A DNA stretch of 64,000 nt from Bacteroidales bacterium. Lineage in GTDB: Bacteria; Bacteroidota; Bacteroidia; Bacteroidales; UBA7960. Under the pieces are notes generated by a model that was given only the letters and a program-made list of their open reading frames with translations, had not been told where the DNA came from and did no database searches. The translations under genes and the position numbers were made by a program. Of this stretch, positions 17,898 through 26,693 are shown piece after piece. Location: the NCBI GenBank assembly GCA_007118495.1, contig SKRM01000011.1:45541-109540 (forward strand), in the 5' to 3' direction. The number at the start of each line of letters is the position of its first letter. Position 1 is the stretch's first letter.

Positions 17898-19078
17898 GCT
17901 TTCCGTCTGGCTATTTCCTTTTTGATCAGATATAACTCACGTGAAGTCTGACCGGCCACAGAAGTATTTTCTTCAGCTCGACGAATCAGGTAAGGCACCA
18001 CCGTTTTAACGGGGCCATAGGGAACATATTTGCACACATTGTAACCGGCCGCTGCCAGGTTGTACGAAATATGGTCACTCATCCCCAGTAACTGGGCAAA
18101 TGAAATATGGGGGTGCCCTGGATCAACAGACTGGCCCGAAATATGTGCAGCGGCCTTTGCGCAGCTGTCTTCATTGTGTGTTCCAATACAAACCGCTGTA
18201 GTGTAAACATGTGTCAGGCAATAAGCCGTTGCCTGATCAAAGGCCTGATCGGTGGCATCTTTGTCAGGATAAACAGGAGATGGATAGCCCATATTCTTTG
18301 CCCTTTCCCTCTCTTTTTCCATGTAGGCACCACGAACAAGCTTGAAAGCTGCGAAAACCTTTTGCTCCTCAGCCTTCCTTATGAAGGCCTTAAGGTATTC
18401 AAGCCTGTCATGCCTGTACATTTGCAGGGTGTTGAACACCATGGGTTTTTCCTTGTTGAAGCGAAACATCAAATCTTCAACAATCTGATCAACCACATCC
18501 TGAATCCAGCTTTCTTCAGAATCGATCATGATGGGAATATCCCTCTTAACAGCATAAGTACACACATCTTCGAAGCGTTTTCGGCCCCTCTCAAATTCTG
18601 ACTGTTCGGTGTCAGAAAGTGATTCTCCGGCCTGAACTTTTTCAAGCAGCGCAAATCGTATCAGACCAGTTGGCTTAAACACGGCGTAGGGCACATACTG
18701 GTTGTCTACAGCCTTATCAACGGTTGCCATAATCTGGTTCCTGGTAAAATCAAAATCGCTCTCTGTATCCTTGCCCTCAGCGGAGTAATCTAAAATGGTC
18801 ATGACCTGCGAAGCACCCAACTGTGTGATGACGTTCTGGCAATCATCAATGGTTTCACCTCCGCAAAAATGTCTGAACACTGTCGGCTTCAAAGCCCAAT
18901 TTACAGGCAAATGAAGCCAGATGGCAATCCTTAGCAGACCTGATCCGACTTTTACAAGCAACGGAGACCCAACCATATTAAATAGCCAGTAGGCCCTTCG
19001 TAATGCCTGATTACTCTTATCTTTAAAAGCAACCTCTGTATTTTCAAATGCTGTTCGCTCCATAAGGTTATTTTTCAT
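17894..19078 (-). CDS. Proline dehydrogenase
   Basis: The enzyme oxidises L-proline to delta-1-pyrroline-5-carboxylate with FAD and passes electrons to quinone. The 394-aa sequence is the monofunctional eukaryote-like form. It shows PIMIDSEESWIQD, FAAFKLVRGAYMEKER, VCIGTHNEDSC, YNVCKYVPYGPV and YLIRRAEENTSVA, the conserved FAD/proline barrel motifs. The P5C dehydrogenase partner is not in the window. It overlaps the upstream Usp gene by one base, so the pair is an operon. Its 3' end overlaps that of the TrmH-family gene by 4 bp. Confidence 0.94.
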   Translation of the reverse strand: MKNNLMERTAFENTEVAFKDKSNQALRRAYWLFNMVGSPLLVKVGSGLLRIAIWLHLPVNWALKPTVFRHFCGGETIDDCQNVITQLGASQVMTILDYSAEGKDTESDFDFTRNQIMATVDKAVDNQYVPYAVFKPTGLIRFALLEKVQAGESLSDTEQSEFERGRKRFEDVCTYAVKRDIPIMIDSEESWIQDVVDQIVEDLMFRFNKEKPMVFNTLQMYRHDRLEYLKAFIRKAEEQKVFAAFKLVRGAYMEKERERAKNMGYPSPVYPDKDATDQAFDQATAYCLTHVYTTAVCIGTHNEDSCAKAAAHISGQSVDPGHPHISFAQLLGMSDHISYNLAAAGYNVCKYVPYGPVKTVVPYLIRRAEENTSVAGQTSRELYLIKKEIARRKA

Positions 19079-19992
19079 TACGTCCCGGCTTCTTGTGTAA
19101 AAAAACCAAACGGATCAACAAAAGGGGTTATGATGCCAGCCTTACCCACATCCTTCTCAGCTTTGATGTCCTCATCGGTTGGTGTGATGGTAAGAACCGG
19201 GATATCCACATTATCAATAATTTTTTCAGCGTAGTTCTGGGTAAATATCTCCTGGATACGGCCGCCACGCTCTGCAACAATCATCAATAGGTCTGCTTCC
19301 TTTTCTCTGGCAAATGACATTAGCGCTTCAGGCCAGTCCATGCCGGGATTAATCATGAGATCTGTAGTAACCCGCACACCATTTTCTTTGAAAAAATCTG
19401 TTACACTCTTCAACAAGGCCTCTTTGTTGATGATTTTGGCCTTGTTTTCTGATGACAAGAAACCAAACACCCTGATGGTGGCCCCAAAAAAATGGGCAAA
19501 CTTGATGGCCTGTGATACCTTTTGTGCACTGCGCCGGGAAAAATCAATGGGTACAACAATATTTTTAAACCCGGGCTGCTTGTGCATTTCTTTTATAACC
19601 AAAACCGGCACTTTGGCGCAGCATACTACTTTATAAGCATAACTCCCCACCAAATGCTGCACCCCTTTTTTTCCGTGTACGGCCATTACCACAAAAGCCG
19701 CCTGCAGATCGTCAGCCACCTCTCCGATGGTGCTAAACACATTCCCTTCAACCAGACTGCTCTGAACCAGTAGCCCCGTATCCTCTGCAATGCGGGCAGC
19801 TATTTGTTCGAGCAAAGGCATGGCCTCTTCTTCGTCCAGGTTGCTTTTTTGTCCCTTTCCGGTAACATGCAAGACATGAATACTATACCCAAAACTTCTT
19901 GCAAGGGTTTCGGCATAGTCAATGGCAAGCTCGGTGAGGTCTGTGAAGTCAACCGGCACAAGAACTGTTCTGCCTTCGTGTCTGTTCATCAA
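19078..19992 (-). CDS. Universal stress protein, two Usp domains
   Basis: The 304-aa protein carries two UspA-like domains (residues about 8-140 and 150-275). The first contains VLVPVDFTDLTELAIDYAETLA and VMAVHGKKGVQHLVGS, close to the ATP-binding glycine motif. The second starts with NIVVPIDFSRRSAQKVSQAI, but its C-terminal loop (VAERGGRIQEIF) lacks the GS step, so nucleotide binding there is doubtful. A C-terminal tail of about 25 residues follows. One base overlap with proline dehydrogenase suggests coordinated expression with proline oxidation. Confidence 0.9.
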   Translation of the reverse strand: MMNRHEGRTVLVPVDFTDLTELAIDYAETLARSFGYSIHVLHVTGKGQKSNLDEEEAMPLLEQIAARIAEDTGLLVQSSLVEGNVFSTIGEVADDLQAAFVVMAVHGKKGVQHLVGSYAYKVVCCAKVPVLVIKEMHKQPGFKNIVVPIDFSRRSAQKVSQAIKFAHFFGATIRVFGFLSSENKAKIINKEALLKSVTDFFKENGVRVTTDLMINPGMDWPEALMSFAREKEADLLMIVAERGGRIQEIFTQNYAEKIIDNVDIPVLTITPTDEDIKAEKDVGKAGIITPFVDPFGFFTQEAGT

Positions 19993-20053
19993 TCAGTCTT
20001 TAAAATTCACACCATAAAAATATAAAAAAGATGGTTCACTAATCAATATAAAA

Positions 20054-20084
20054 CAGGCACCCGGGCGTATTTCCCAGGTGCCTG
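20054..20084 (-). terminator. Hairpin downstream of abgT
   Basis: CAGGCACCCGGG (20054-20065) pairs with CCCAGGTGCCTG (20073-20084) with one mismatch around a 7-nt loop. It lies about 30 bp after the abgT stop on the minus strand, followed by a short AT-rich tract. It probably separates abgT from the downstream Usp gene. Confidence 0.6.
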
Positions 20085-20112
20085 CAGATAATATTTCGGC
20101 GTTTGTGTGCTT

Positions 20113-21666
20113 TTAAAGCTGATAGAATAGTGGAGAGCCAGGTCCAATGGGCAGTCCAAGCAGGATCCAGAATACCAGCATGATTAACCAGGCAACGAGG
20201 AATATAACCGTATACGGAAGCATGGTTGCTATAATGGTGCCGATTCCGGCATTTTTATCATACCTTTCCATAAATGCTACAATCATGGCAAAATAAGACA
20301 TCATGGGTGCGATCATATTGGTCACACTATCACCTACCCGGTATGCAAGCTGGGTGAACTCTGGCGAGTAACCGAGCAACATAAACATGGGGATAAATAC
20401 AGGAGCAAGAATGGCCCACTTGGCACTGGCACTTCCAATAACCAGGTTAATAAGTGCAGAGATCAATACCAGTGCAATCATCAGGGGGATGCGCCCCAAG
20501 CCCAATGACCCGATAAAATTAGCCCCCTGAATGGCAAAAATCAACCCCAGGTTGGTCCAGTTAAAATAAGCCACAAATTGGGCTGCAAAAAACACCAGCA
20601 CAATATATGTTCCGAGGGTCGACATGGATTTTCCCATACCGTTGATAACATCATAATTGCTTTTCAGGGTCTTGGCTGCTATACCATAAACAATTCCAAG
20701 AATAGCAGCAACAAGGAAAATGATGGCAACAATTCCGCTCATGAATGGTGAACGGAGCAAATCACCTGTTACAGGATCACGCATAAACCCTGAGCCGGGA
20801 ATTGATGACCAGATGCCGCCCTCAATAGGCACCGCGCTCCACAGCAAGAGCAACGACACGCCAATGAGAGTCCAGAAAGTGGCTCTGATTCCCCGTTTTT
20901 CATCACCGGTTAACAGCTTGATCTCTTCGGGCTGTGCGTCACCTTTATATTCGCCCAAACGTGGCACCACTATTTTTTCTGTTACCCAGGTACCGATATA
21001 GGCAATAAAAAAGGTGGATATAAACATGAAATAGTAGTTGGCCGTCGGGTTGACATTGTATATCGGGTCAATAATCCGTGCGGCCTCTTCAGATAAACCT
21101 GCCAGAAGCGGGTCAATTGTACCCAACAGCAGGTTGGCTGAATATCCTCCGGATACACCGGCAAATGCGGCAGCTATACCAGCAATGGGGTTACGGCCAA
21201 CGGCAAGAAAGATCATCCCGCCCAGGGGAACAAGGACCACATAGCCAACCTCGCTGGCTGTATTGGATAAAATTCCGGCAAATACAATGGCAAAGGTCAA
21301 CAGACGTTTCGGAGCCGAGATAACCAACAGTCGAAGTGCTGTTGACATGAGTCCGCTGGCTTCAGCTACACCTATACCCAACAGTGCAACCAATACAGTT
21401 CCAAGGGGTGCAAATGAAGTAAAATTCACTACCATCCTGGTCATGATCAGATGCAACCCCTCTCTGCTCATAAGGTTGAATGCCGCAACATCTTCACCGG
21501 TTCCGGGGTGAACGGCTGTTACCCCAAAAAGGGCTGCAATGCCACTTAAAAAAACGATGCCCAGGGCAAAAAGGGCAAACAATGTCGCGGGGTGGGGCAG
21601 TTTGTTTCCGACCCGTTCAATAGCTCCAAGCATGTTGGAAACCGCGTTGTTATTATTCTTCTCCAT
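20113..21666 (-). CDS. abgT: AbgT-family transporter
   Basis: The 517-aa membrane protein belongs to the AbgT family (p-aminobenzoyl-glutamate uptake, or sulfonamide export in the MtrF type). It begins with a short polar stretch, then [18 protein letters not shown], the family's first helix. Other conserved parts are [55 protein letters not shown] (hairpin region) and [16 protein letters not shown] near the end. Uptake versus export cannot be decided from sequence. It has its own promoter and a downstream hairpin, so it is monocistronic. Confidence 0.93.
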   Translation of the reverse strand: MEKNNNNAVSNMLGAIERVGNKLPHPATLFALFALGIVFLSGIAALFGVTAVHPGTGEDVAAFNLMSREGLHLIMTRMVVNFTSFAPLGTVLVALLGIGVAEASGLMSTALRLLVISAPKRLLTFAIVFAGILSNTASEVGYVVLVPLGGMIFLAVGRNPIAGIAAAFAGVSGGYSANLLLGTIDPLLAGLSEEAARIIDPIYNVNPTANYYFMFISTFFIAYIGTWVTEKIVVPRLGEYKGDAQPEEIKLLTGDEKRGIRATFWTLIGVSLLLLWSAVPIEGGIWSSIPGSGFMRDPVTGDLLRSPFMSGIVAIIFLVAAILGIVYGIAAKTLKSNYDVINGMGKSMSTLGTYIVLVFFAAQFVAYFNWTNLGLIFAIQGANFIGSLGLGRIPLMIALVLISALINLVIGSASAKWAILAPVFIPMFMLLGYSPEFTQLAYRVGDSVTNMIAPMMSYFAMIVAFMERYDKNAGIGTIIATMLPYTVIFLVAWLIMLVFWILLGLPIGPGSPLFYQL

Positions 21667-21710
21667 ATGCGAAAGAAATTAGGTGTTGGCTTAATTGGCT
21701 AAAAAGAGGC

Positions 21711-21741
21711 CAAATTTAAATAATTTCCAAGACCCTCCAAA
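21711..21741 (-). promoter_or_regulatory. Promoter of abgT
   Basis: On the minus strand TTTG (21741-21738) and TAAATTTG (21718-21711) are spaced by 19 bp and match both Bacteroidota elements exactly. The leader is about 40 nt. Confidence 0.7.
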
Positions 21742-21800
21742 GCCTTAACTATCTGAATTATAATTAACAGAACTATGAACTAACAAACTAAACATTAAAT

Positions 21801-21816
21801 CACATCAATTGATGTG
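21801..21816. repeat. Perfect 16-bp palindrome after the YhcC-like gene
   Basis: CACATCAATTGATGTG is self-complementary and lies directly behind the stop codon at 21818. As RNA it gives a 6-bp stem with an AATT loop, followed on the minus strand by an AT-rich tract; it may be a weak terminator or a protein-binding site. Confidence 0.55.
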
Positions 21817-21817
21817 G

Positions 21818-22759
21818 CTAAAGGCATAATTTAGCCTGAAATGTATCTCTTTCTATCATTTTGTTTTCTACCATTTGCAAAAGAATATCCGAACGAACCC
21901 TGCCCCAGCTTTTTCCTTCAATAAGTCTGGTAGGGATCTCTCCAGAAAACCTGTCAATGGCTATGTGGGGGCTAAGTCTTTCTATAAATGAAATGACAAA
22001 ATCAACATATTCATCCAAATCAAACAACTGGTACCTTTCAGGATACATGGCATATTCTTGAGCCATGGCAGTATTCTTTACAATTTGCAACTGATGAAAC
22101 TTGATGGTGTCGATGGGTAATTCATTGATTGTGGCTGACTGGTCGAGCATTTGTTTTCTGGTCTCTCCAGGAAGCCCGAATATCATATGGATACCTGTCA
22201 TCAGTCCCCTTTCGGCAGTCATGGCAATGGCCCTCTGTGTATCCGCAAAACAATGGCCACGGTTAATCAGCTTCAGGGTTGGGTCATGGCATGATTCCAC
22301 GCCATATTCAAGTTTGATAAAATATTCGCCAGCAAGAGTTGCCAGGTAATCAAGTTTTTCTGCGTCCACACAATCGGGTCGGGTACCAATGACCAAACCC
22401 GAAATATGGGGGTGATCCAATGCCTGTTCATAGATGTTTTTGAGCTTTTCAAGGCTGGCATAGGTGTTCGAATATGTTTGAAAATAAGCCAGGAATTTTC
22501 CTGCCCTCGGATAACGTTTCCTCATGAATTGCAAACCTTCATCAATTTGCTGTTTAATGGGCTTTGAGGGCTGACAGTAAGAGGGGCTAAACCCTTCGTT
22601 GTTGCAGAAAGTGCATCCTCCCCAGCCCACCGTACCATCACGATTTGGACAGCTGAAACCGGCATTGACAGATAATTTCTGTACCCGAGTGCCGAATCTT
22701 TGACGACATTGGTCTGACCAGGCGTTAAATCTTCTGTCACTTCCCCATGGATACTCCAT
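21818..22759 (-). CDS. TIGR01212/YhcC-type radical SAM protein
   Basis: The 313-aa protein has the unusual cluster spacing of this family: C37, C49 and C52 (CPNRDGT...GGCTFC, C-x11-C-x2-C), binding a 4Fe-4S cluster that cleaves SAM. Further motifs are YFQTYSNTYA, GLVIGTRPDCV, FIKLEYGVES and GIHMIFGLPGE, as in Elp3-like radical SAM enzymes. The reaction and substrate are unknown. Length is normal. It is transcribed alone, divergent from the Na+ symporter gene, with 214 bp between. Confidence 0.93.
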   Translation of the reverse strand: MEYPWGSDRRFNAWSDQCRQRFGTRVQKLSVNAGFSCPNRDGTVGWGGCTFCNNEGFSPSYCQPSKPIKQQIDEGLQFMRKRYPRAGKFLAYFQTYSNTYASLEKLKNIYEQALDHPHISGLVIGTRPDCVDAEKLDYLATLAGEYFIKLEYGVESCHDPTLKLINRGHCFADTQRAIAMTAERGLMTGIHMIFGLPGETRKQMLDQSATINELPIDTIKFHQLQIVKNTAMAQEYAMYPERYQLFDLDEYVDFVISFIERLSPHIAIDRFSGEIPTRLIEGKSWGRVRSDILLQMVENKMIERDTFQAKLCL

Positions 22760-22913
22760 ACGTTTACATTAAGTTCCTTTTGTGTCACATTATCCGGATT
22801 CAGCATTTAAACACCTTTGGGTTTTTGCTACATTTCTCCGGCTCTGCCTGTGCAAAAGTAATGAATCCCCCCGACTTCATAACACACAATGAAGCAGGAA
22901 GTTAGCCCTATGA

Positions 22914-22945
22914 TTTGGCACTTGTCTTTATTTTTGCTACCTTTG
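22914..22945 (+). promoter_or_regulatory. Promoter of the symporter-GNAT-racemase operon
   Basis: TTTG (22914-22917) and TACCTTTG (22938-22945) are spaced by 20 bp and match the Bacteroidota elements. The leader to the ATG at 22974 is about 22 nt. Confidence 0.7.
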
Positions 22946-22973
22946 GCGTACAATAATCCATTGTAAAAGCCTA

Positions 22974-24416
22974 ATGCATTTTTTGGACATTCTTGTGTTC
23001 ACCTTATACATGATGGGGGTGATAGGTATCGGAGTATACTTTCTCATTCGCAACAAGGGGGTGGACGACTTTTATGTGGGAGGCAGAAAGATCGGCAGTG
23101 TGCATATAGGCCTTTCGGTTGTCGCCACTGATGTGGGAGGAGGTTTTTCAATCGGGCTTGGCGGACTGGGATTCATCATGGGGTTGGCCGGATCATGGAT
23201 GCTTTTCACCGGCTTGATAGGTGCCTGGCTCAGTGCTGTATTACTTATACCAAAGGTAAAACAGCTGGAAAAAACAAATAAGTTTTACACTTTCCCACAG
23301 TTTTTGGGCAGCTTTTACAACCCGAATGTTGCATTTCTCGCAGGGATTATCTCTGCCATTGGCTATCTGGGTTTTACCAGCTCACAAATTCTTGCAGGCG
23401 CCATACTGGCCGAAGCTACATTTACTCCCTTGCTTAATCGACAAACTGCACTGATCATCATGGGTGCCATTGTCATAATATACACTGCCATGGGAGGAAT
23501 CAAGGCAGTGATCTATACTGATACCATCCAATGGATTATCCTGATGTCAGGACTCATCTTTATCGGTATTCCGATCGCTTTTTACAGTGTCGGTGGCATG
23601 CAAGGCATACAGGAGACTCTGGGTTCTGAGTATTTCAGTCTGGCCAATGTAAGCTGGCAACAATTGCTTAACTGGACTGTCACTATTATCCCCATTTGGT
23701 TTGTGGGGATGACTCTTTATCAGCGTATATACGCATCAAGAGATCGGAGGCAGGCACAACGGGCATGGTATATCGCCGGTTTGTTTGAATGGCCGGTGAT
23801 GGCATTCATGGGGGTTTTACTCGGACTCTTTGCCAGGGTAGCCATCGAGCAGGGTTTATTTGCCCATCTTGGTTTTATCACTGCAGGTGACATCGACGCA
23901 GAGCAAGGACTCCCCCTGCTTTTGCGCACCGTGCTTCCGGTTGGTCTGATGGGTTTGATGATGGCGGCATATTTCTCAGCCATCATGTCGACAGCCGATA
24001 GTTGTCTGATGGCTTCAAGTGGTAATTTCCTGACAGATATCCTTACAAGATGGATCAGGGTGCCGTCAAGCAACAAAGGATTTCTTCTGGCATCCCAGTC
24101 GCTGACCCTTATTTTGGGCTGCCTGGCCCTTTTGCTGGCGAGCCAAATGCCCAATGTGCTTGAACTCATGCTCTACTCATATGCTTTCATGGTATCAGGT
24201 TTATTTGTTCCGGTCATAGGCGCCCTGTTTCTTAAAAAAGCGCACCCCATTGCGGCGTTCTGGTCTATGCTGCTTGGCGGAGGGACAACTATCACACTAA
24301 TTATCGGAAACTGGGATCTGCCATTTGGACTTGATCCGAACATTTTTGGCATATCAATGTCATTTGTGTCATTTACAATCCTTAACTTGTTTATTAATAA
24401 ATTTTATACGTCATGA
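22974..24416 (+). CDS. Sodium:solute symporter family protein
   Basis: The 480-aa protein has about 13 hydrophobic segments and SSS family motifs: DDFYVGGRKIGSVHIGLSV in the first loop, AMGGIKAVIYTDTIQWII, GMTLYQRIYASRDRRQAQRA and MMAAYFSAIMSTADSCLMASSGNF (the last includes the Na+-site region). It takes up a small solute with Na+. The substrate is unknown, but the downstream racemase and N-acetyltransferase suggest an amino acid or related amine. Its stop overlaps the GNAT start by 4 bp. Confidence 0.9.
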   Translation: MHFLDILVFTLYMMGVIGIGVYFLIRNKGVDDFYVGGRKIGSVHIGLSVVATDVGGGFSIGLGGLGFIMGLAGSWMLFTGLIGAWLSAVLLIPKVKQLEKTNKFYTFPQFLGSFYNPNVAFLAGIISAIGYLGFTSSQILAGAILAEATFTPLLNRQTALIIMGAIVIIYTAMGGIKAVIYTDTIQWIILMSGLIFIGIPIAFYSVGGMQGIQETLGSEYFSLANVSWQQLLNWTVTIIPIWFVGMTLYQRIYASRDRRQAQRAWYIAGLFEWPVMAFMGVLLGLFARVAIEQGLFAHLGFITAGDIDAEQGLPLLLRTVLPVGLMGLMMAAYFSAIMSTADSCLMASSGNFLTDILTRWIRVPSSNKGFLLASQSLTLILGCLALLLASQMPNVLELMLYSYAFMVSGLFVPVIGALFLKKAHPIAAFWSMLLGGGTTITLIIGNWDLPFGLDPNIFGISMSFVSFTILNLFINKFYTS

Positions 24417-24850
24417 ATTACAAAATTTACACACCAGCAGATCAAGTGTCTGAAACAACAAAAAAAGAAATTGCTGACTTTCTGTTTGAACACCTGGATG
24501 AGTTTGGTGATGAATATAAATTCATCATGAAATGTATTGAGTTTGCTCTGGATGACAAGGACAAATTTGGCGGATTCATTGTGGTGTCGGGTGAAAACAG
24601 TAAAATAACCGGTGCCGTGGTAATAAACAAGACTGGCATGGGTGGCTACATCCCGGAGAATATCCTTGTTTACATAGCCGTCCACAAAGACTACAGAGGC
24701 AAAGGCCTCGGAAAAGAGCTCATGATCAAAACCTTTGAGAAGGCTGAAGGCAGCATCAAACTCCATGTGGAGCCGGAAAATCCGGCAAGATTCCTATATG
24801 AAAAACTTGGGTTCACCAGCAAATACCTTGAAATGCGACTGAACCGCTAA
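24413..24850 (+). CDS. GNAT family N-acetyltransferase
   Basis: The 145-aa protein has the acetyl-CoA-binding motif A (VHKDYRGKGLGKELMIKTF, residues about 88-106) and the motif B region NPARFLYEKLGF near the C-terminus, typical of GNAT enzymes acting on small amines or amino acids. The substrate is unknown. It is translationally coupled to the symporter (4-bp overlap) and 10 bp upstream of the racemase gene, so it probably acylates a transported or racemised amino acid. Confidence 0.88.
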   Translation: MNYKIYTPADQVSETTKKEIADFLFEHLDEFGDEYKFIMKCIEFALDDKDKFGGFIVVSGENSKITGAVVINKTGMGGYIPENILVYIAVHKDYRGKGLGKELMIKTFEKAEGSIKLHVEPENPARFLYEKLGFTSKYLEMRLNR

Positions 24851-24860
24851 AACACCGGAT

Positions 24861-25934
24861 ATGGCCGAAATAGCGATCAGCCGCAAAAAGCTGAAACACA
24901 ATTACGACTTTCTAAAAAGATTGTTCGAAAAATATGATATCCACTGGGGAGTGGTATCCAAACTTTTATGTGGAAACCCATTATTCATCAAAGAGTTGAT
25001 AGGGTTGGGAGTTACTGAACTCATGGACTCAAGGATATCCAATTTGCGCACCATCAAACGTCTGGCACCTGAGGTCAAAACAGTTTACATCAAACCACCT
25101 CCGCGCCGAAGCATTCGAAATGTGGTAAAATACGCAGACGTAAGTTTGAACTCCGACCTTGAAACCATGAAGCTGATCTCGAAAGAGGCCCAGAAGCAGG
25201 ACAAGACTCACCAGGTGATTATCATGGTTGAAATGGGGGAGCTCAGAGAGGGAGTGATGGGCGACAACCTGGTAAACTTTTACGAACAGGTTTTTGATTT
25301 GCCACATTTGGAAATTCTGGGGTTTGGGACCAATCTTAACTGTCTTTACGGAGTTATGCCCTCAAGGGATAAACTCATACAACTCAGCCTGTACAAGCAA
25401 ATCGTAGAAGTTAAGTTTAACAAAAAGGTCAAATTTCTATCGGGTGGTACCTCTGTGACCATCCCCATGTTAGCAAAAAATCAGGTGCCCCCGGGGGTGA
25501 ATCATTTCAGGGTTGGTGAAACACTATATTTTGGAGCCAACCTGTGGACTGGTAAAACAATCAAGGGGATGAAGGACGATGTGATCACCTTCAAGGCCGA
25601 AATCATTGAGCTCATAGAAAAGCCCATAGTCCCTGAAGGGACGATGGCCGAAAATCCATCAGGAGAATCATATGAGATTAATGCTGCAGATTATGGTAAA
25701 ACCTCGTGGAGGGCACTGCTTGATGTGGGACTGCTTGATATCAGCCCCGATTTTCTGATTCCAAACGATAAAAGCCTCGAACTTGCCGGGGCCAGTTCAG
25801 ACATTCTGGTAATCGACCTGGGGAAGAACCCCAAAAAGTATAAAGTTGGAGACTTTGTCAAGTTTAAGCTTAAGTATATGGGTGCGCTGGGCCTGTTCAA
25901 TTCAGATTACGTAATCAAACGGCTTGAGGATTGA
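24861..25934 (+). CDS. Alanine/ornithine racemase family PLP enzyme
   Basis: The 357-aa protein has the N-terminal PLP barrel of the alanine racemase fold: HWGVVSKLLCGNP holds the candidate PLP lysine K34. Other family segments are VTELMDSRISNLRTIKRL, VIIMVEMGELREGV, LEILGFGTNLNCLYGV and FLSGGTSVTIPML, as in the ornithine/YhfX group. Such enzymes interconvert L- and D-amino acids, for example ornithine; the substrate here is not known. It ends exactly one base before the convergent DUF4293 stop, so nothing separates the two transcripts. Confidence 0.9.
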   Translation: MAEIAISRKKLKHNYDFLKRLFEKYDIHWGVVSKLLCGNPLFIKELIGLGVTELMDSRISNLRTIKRLAPEVKTVYIKPPPRRSIRNVVKYADVSLNSDLETMKLISKEAQKQDKTHQVIIMVEMGELREGVMGDNLVNFYEQVFDLPHLEILGFGTNLNCLYGVMPSRDKLIQLSLYKQIVEVKFNKKVKFLSGGTSVTIPMLAKNQVPPGVNHFRVGETLYFGANLWTGKTIKGMKDDVITFKAEIIELIEKPIVPEGTMAENPSGESYEINAADYGKTSWRALLDVGLLDISPDFLIPNDKSLELAGASSDILVIDLGKNPKKYKVGDFVKFKLKYMGALGLFNSDYVIKRLED

Positions 25935-26405
25935 TCACCGCAGCCTGTCCGCTGCCCTGACCAGGTTTTCATCCTTTCGTATGGCCTTGTTGCTCAGCAG
26001 AATAAAAATAAGGGAAATGACAGGGAATATTACAGCCGGGCCATAAGAAAAATCTGTAGCGTCAACCTGGCCACGAATGGTATCCAAAAAGAAGAAAGTT
26101 GCCATAATAAGCACAACATGAAGCAATATATTCAGCTTGCCCATGGCAATCTGATGCAGTCGATTTTTGTACTGAAATGTAGTGTATACTGTAATAAGCA
26201 TTATGGCTGAAAACAAAACAATCAGGACACCACCAAGCCATTGCCCGTACATTTCAGCAAACGCATCCATAAAAACACGGTATTGCAAAAGGCGCAATGG
26301 CATTTCGGGTGCGTCTACCGGAAAATAAGCCAAAGGCAGCACCCCGAATAAAACGGCAAAAATAAATACAATGAAAAGATATACACTCTGAATTCGCTGT
26401 AGCAT
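25935..26405 (-). CDS. DUF4293 family membrane protein
   Basis: The 156-aa protein begins MLQRIQSVYLFIVFIFAV, the DUF4293 start, and has four hydrophobic helices. This family is largely restricted to Bacteroidota and often sits next to rho, as here. It has no assigned function. It is divergent from rho (288 bp between the starts) and convergent with the racemase. Confidence 0.9.
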   Translation of the reverse strand: MLQRIQSVYLFIVFIFAVLFGVLPLAYFPVDAPEMPLRLLQYRVFMDAFAEMYGQWLGGVLIVLFSAIMLITVYTTFQYKNRLHQIAMGKLNILLHVVLIMATFFFLDTIRGQVDATDFSYGPAVIFPVISLIFILLSNKAIRKDENLVRAADRLR

Positions 26406-26500
26406 GGCTTTGTCAGGATTGGTTAGATTTTGTTGTTTTGCAAAAATACAAAATTAGCCGTAGGTGAAAAACAGGGAGGCCGGGCATATATTAAAAAATA

Positions 26501-26531
26501 TTTTGTGTTTTGGGAATAAACCTTATCTTTG
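26501..26531 (+). promoter_or_regulatory. Promoter of rho
   Basis: TTTTG (26501-26505) and TATCTTTG (26524-26531) are spaced by 18 bp and match the Bacteroidota consensus. The predicted leader to the ATG at 26694 is about 155 nt, unusually long for this window. Confidence 0.7.
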
Positions 26532-26618
26532 CATCGGTATTTGCAAGTTCTGCAGTTTCCCTAAACACACCAACCATCTTAAAATTATTTCTTAGCACAG
26601 TTTTTGCTGTAATTTCCC

Positions 26619-26632
26619 TGGTCAATTGACCA
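26619..26632. promoter_or_regulatory. 14-bp perfect palindrome in the rho leader
   Basis: TGGTCAATTGACCA is self-complementary and lies inside the predicted 5' leader, 61 bp before the rho ATG. It could be a regulator-binding site or a small RNA hairpin. Confidence 0.45.
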
Positions 26633-26693
26633 CCGCCATCGGGCCAACTTCTTTTCTTATATCAGACAAATATTGTACACCCATATACATCAT

